Shown: positions 61,521 through 64,000 of the stretch, in pieces | How the letters are laid out: every line of letters begins with the position of its first letter | Position numbering within the stretch: position 1 is the stretch's first letter | Assembly (NCBI RefSeq): GCF_048572895.1 | Contig: NZ_CP183878.1 | Coordinates: forward strand, 2,480,001-2,544,000 | Direction of reading: 5' to 3' | Source: Psychrobacillus sp048572895 | Lineage (GTDB): Bacteria > Bacillota > Bacilli > Bacillales_A > Planococcaceae | Length of the DNA: 64,000 nt | Position numbers and translations under genes: made by a program | The notes under the pieces: model-generated | What the model saw: the letters and a program-made list of their open reading frames with translations, nothing else | The model's database searches: none | What the model was told of the DNA's origin: nothing

Positions 61521-62393
61521 TTATTTCTGACATGCTGGGCAGTAGGTCGATGTACGACCACCGATTGTCTTCTGTTTTGTTTTCGAACAACAGACTAAAC
61601 ACTCTTTTTTGCCATACATTTGAAGTCTATTTTGCATATTCCCTGCCCCACCGTTAATAGTGCGATAATCGGAAATCGTACTACCACCATTTTCAATACT
61701 ATCGAGCAGGACAATTACTATTTCTTGAAATAATTGAATTTTTCGCTCTCTGCTAATTCGTTTTACTTTTCGAGCTGGATGTATTCTCATACGAAATAAC
61801 GCTTCCGTTGCATAAATATTGCCACAGCCAGATACGATATGACCATCCATGATGAATTCTTTTATCGCTTTATTTTCGTATTTAGGTAATGCACTCATAT
61901 GCAAAAAATGATCTAATGCATATTGATCAAATGGCTCCGGTGCCATTAATAATAAAGGAGGGTAGTCCGCTTCTGTTTCTAAGAAACGCAATTCGCCAAA
62001 TCGTCGAATATCCGCATAGACTAGCATGTCACCCTCTTCAAAATAGAGAGTAACATGCGCATGTTTTCTAAATTTATCTTCTGTTATCTCATGCAAGTTT
62101 TTCACAGAAAACCACGCTCCTGACATACCCAAATGGGAGACAAGCATATAAGGGTATCCATTCTTTAGAAGGTGAAAATAAATATATTTAGATCGTCTTT
62201 CTAAATGATCGATTTTTGCACCTGCTAAAGCTAAACAAAACTGTTCTACATCTAACCCTTTAATAATTGCCTCTTTTCCATTCGCCTTTGATCTATAAAT
62301 GGTCTCAGAAACAACAACTGAGTTAATAGTCTTTCCAGTAACAATAGGTTGAAGGGCGCGTAACACACCCTCTACTTCTGGTAATTCAGGCAT
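61521..62393 (-). CDS. mutM: Formamidopyrimidine-DNA glycosylase
   Basis: MutM/Fpg (290 residues) removes 8-oxoguanine and opened purines. The catalytic N-terminus PELPEVEGV (Pro2, Glu3), a lysine in the RRSKYIYF region, the helix-two-turn-helix and the C-terminal zinc finger CLVCCSKTKQKTIGGRTS..YCPACQK (ligands in the two Cys pairs) are intact. AGGAGG overlaps the end of polA, 8 nt before the ATG. Confidence 0.96.
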   Translation of the reverse strand: MPELPEVEGVLRALQPIVTGKTINSVVVSETIYRSKANGKEAIIKGLDVEQFCLALAGAKIDHLERRSKYIYFHLLKNGYPYMLVSHLGMSGAWFSVKNLHEITEDKFRKHAHVTLYFEEGDMLVYADIRRFGELRFLETEADYPPLLLMAPEPFDQYALDHFLHMSALPKYENKAIKEFIMDGHIVSGCGNIYATEALFRMRIHPARKVKRISRERKIQLFQEIVIVLLDSIENGGSTISDYRTINGGAGNMQNRLQMYGKKECLVCCSKTKQKTIGGRTSTYCPACQK

Positions 62394-62405
62394 CTAGGTT
62401 ACCTC

Positions 62406-64000
62406 CTACTTTGTGTCGTACCAGGATGACCCAAAGGCATAATCCACTTTAAGAGGTACAATCAGCTTAATAGCATTTTCCATTACTTCTGGAACTATTT
62501 TTTCTAATAATGCAATTTCCTCGGGAGGTGCCTCGAAAATAAGTTCATCATGTACTTGCAGCAACATTTTCGTTTGCATATTTTCTATTTTTAATCTTTC
62601 TGCCATGTCTATCATTGCTTTTTTAATAATATCTGCCGCACTTCCTTGAATTGGTGTATTCATCGCTGTACGTTCTGCAAAGCTTCGCAAATTAAAGTTA
62701 GAGCTTGTTATTTCTGGTAAATATCTTCTTCTATTTAGAATTGTAGTAACATATCCTGTTTGTTTTGCATCATGAACAATATCATCCATATATTCCTTTA
62801 CCCCTGGAAAACTATTTAAATAATTCTCGATAAATTTCGCCGCTTCTTTTCTAGTAATATCTAGATTTTGTGATAAGCCATAATCGCTAATACCATACAC
62901 GATACCAAAGTTAACCGCCTTGGCAGCACGACGCATATCGGATGTCACAGCTTCCTGCTCTACATGGAAGACATCCATAGCTGTTTTAGTATGAATATCT
63001 ATATCATTATTAAAAGCATCTACTAGGTTCTCATCTTTAGACATATGCGCAAGAACACGTAATTCAATCTGTGAGTAATCCGCAGCAAACATTATCCATC
63101 CTGGTTGAGAAGGAACAAAGGCTTTACGTATTTTTCTACCTTCTTCTAAACGCACCGGTATATTTTGCAAGTTTGGATTTATCGAACTCAGACGCCCTGT
63201 TGAGGTTAGCGCTTGTTGATAACGTGTATGGATTTTCCCATCGTCTTCATGAATCTCTTTTAGCAATCCTTCAATATACGTCGAATTGAGCTTACCTAAT
63301 TGACGATATAAAAGAATTTGCTCGATTATTTCATGTTCGCTTGCTAGTTTTTCGAGAACATCCGCTGCGGTGGAATAGCCTGTTTTCGTCTTTTTAATAG
63401 GTGTAAGACCTATTTTTTCAAATAATATTACCCCTAATTGTTTAGGTGAATTAATATTAAAAGTTTCCCCAGCTAGTGTATAAATATCTTGTTCAATCGC
63501 CCGTAATTTAATATTTAGCTCATGACCCATTTCTACTAGTATTTGTTTATCCACCAATACTCCATCCGATTCCATCGTACCGAGTATTGAAGCAAGTGGT
63601 AGTTCTAACTCTTTATACAATGCGTATTGTTCATTTTCTTCTAGCTTTACTTCTAATTTCGACTTTAACTCCCATATTGCCTTTGCTTTTCTAGCCGCAT
63701 GTTCTGCAATTTTCTCGATTTCGGGCATTGATTTTTTAGCGCCTTTTCCATAAACACTATCATTTGCCAACACATTAGAGTAACCAAATTCTTTTGCAAT
63801 AGCTGCGACGTCCTCTGACGAAATGGCTGGATTTACTATATACGCTGCTAATAGTAGATCAAATTCAACTCCGCGAACACTAACACCATGTTTTCTACTC
63901 ACTGCTTGAGTTGCTTTTGAATCTGCTAAATATTTTTTGGTTGAATCATTTGCGAACCATGAACAAAACTCATTGGACTGAAAAGCTACTTCACCTGCTA
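62406..64000 (-). CDS. polA: DNA polymerase I (5' end beyond the window)
   Basis: The C-terminal part of Pol I. The reading frame stays open through the right edge (AGEVAFQSNEFCSWFANDST at the border), so the apparent GTG at 63902 is internal and the gene is truncated by the window, not broken. Seen are the vestigial 3'-5' exonuclease-like domain and the full polymerase domain: motif A ADYSQIELRVLAH, motif B RRAAKAVNFGIVYG, motif C LQVHDELIFEAP. It starts the polA-mutM-coaE operon. Confidence 0.96.
   Translation of the reverse strand, partial: AGEVAFQSNEFCSWFANDSTKKYLADSKATQAVSRKHGVSVRGVEFDLLLAAYIVNPAISSEDVAAIAKEFGYSNVLANDSVYGKGAKKSMPEIEKIAEHAARKAKAIWELKSKLEVKLEENEQYALYKELELPLASILGTMESDGVLVDKQILVEMGHELNIKLRAIEQDIYTLAGETFNINSPKQLGVILFEKIGLTPIKKTKTGYSTAADVLEKLASEHEIIEQILLYRQLGKLNSTYIEGLLKEIHEDDGKIHTRYQQALTSTGRLSSINPNLQNIPVRLEEGRKIRKAFVPSQPGWIMFAADYSQIELRVLAHMSKDENLVDAFNNDIDIHTKTAMDVFHVEQEAVTSDMRRAAKAVNFGIVYGISDYGLSQNLDITRKEAAKFIENYLNSFPGVKEYMDDIVHDAKQTGYVTTILNRRRYLPEITSSNFNLRSFAERTAMNTPIQGSAADIIKKAMIDMAERLKIENMQTKMLLQVHDELIFEAPPEEIALLEKIVPEVMENAIKLIVPLKVDYAFGSSWYDTK

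Noticed and set aside
62406..63902. polA as a 498-residue protein starting at GTG 63902
   Set aside because: The frame continues without a stop to the window edge with polA-like sequence, so this is an internal codon of a longer gene.
1..64000. CRISPR array, tRNA or rRNA genes, prophage
   Set aside because: No regularly spaced repeats, cloverleaf genes, rRNA motifs or phage structural genes were seen. The repeats found are dispersed and irregular.

Overview
The window is about 64 kb of low-GC chromosome from an endospore-forming Bacillales bacterium. The spore protein gene sspI, the AGGAGG-type ribosome binding sites, the frequent TTG starts, and the T-box, L-box and L20 leaders all support this. 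The gene order follows the Bacillus subtilis region ysmA-sdhBAC-yslB-lysC-uvrC-trxA-etfAB-fadB-fadR-lcfA-yshE-mutS2-polX-yshB-zapA-rnhC, pheTS-ysgA-sspI, ysdCBA-rplT-rpmI-infC, thrS, dnaI-dnaB-nrdR-speD-gapB, coaE-mutM-polA. Repeat content and protein character suggest the Planococcaceae (Psychrobacillus/Lysinibacillus type), but that is inference. Most genes lie on the minus strand. No rRNA, tRNA, intact insertion sequence or CRISPR array was seen.

Layout. 1-7.1 kb: a thioesterase, succinate dehydrogenase, yslB, and lysC behind a lysine riboswitch. 7.3-15.1 kb: uvrC, trxA and a fatty-acid oxidation block (etfA, etfB, fadB, fadR, lcfA) with FadR-type operators. 15.2-22.5 kb: DNA maintenance and division genes (mutS2, polX, cvpA, zapA, rnhC). 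22.5-27.9 kb: accessory single genes. 27.9-37.9 kb: an accessory island opened by a decayed IS3-family transposase. It carries an MmgE/PrpD protein, a TRAP transporter and a meta-cleavage aromatic set (flavin monooxygenase, SDR, extradiol dioxygenase, meta-cleavage hydrolase), with one cre-like site. 37.9-43 kb: pheST with a T-box, an RNA methyltransferase and sspI. 43-51 kb: glcD, argF, an M42 peptidase, a ruined DUF2207 gene, dUTPase, ysdB and a cytidine deaminase. 51.5-64 kb: translation and replication genes, speD, gapB, coaE, mutM and polA, which runs off the right edge.

The most striking non-coding content is a set of interspersed repeats. I call the families R1 (seven copies, up to about 740 bp, with nested hairpins that keep pairing while changing sequence), R2, R3, R4 (a short module) and R5. 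Four copies, from three families, sit between a 5' regulatory element and its gene (lysC, fadR, pheS, thrS). The most interesting single locus is a pseudoknot-capable leader in front of speD that contains a segment complementary to the speD ribosome binding site. The leader of the cytidine deaminase gene has mutually exclusive hairpins. lysC has an internal in-frame start with its own ribosome binding site, as in B. subtilis aspartokinase II.
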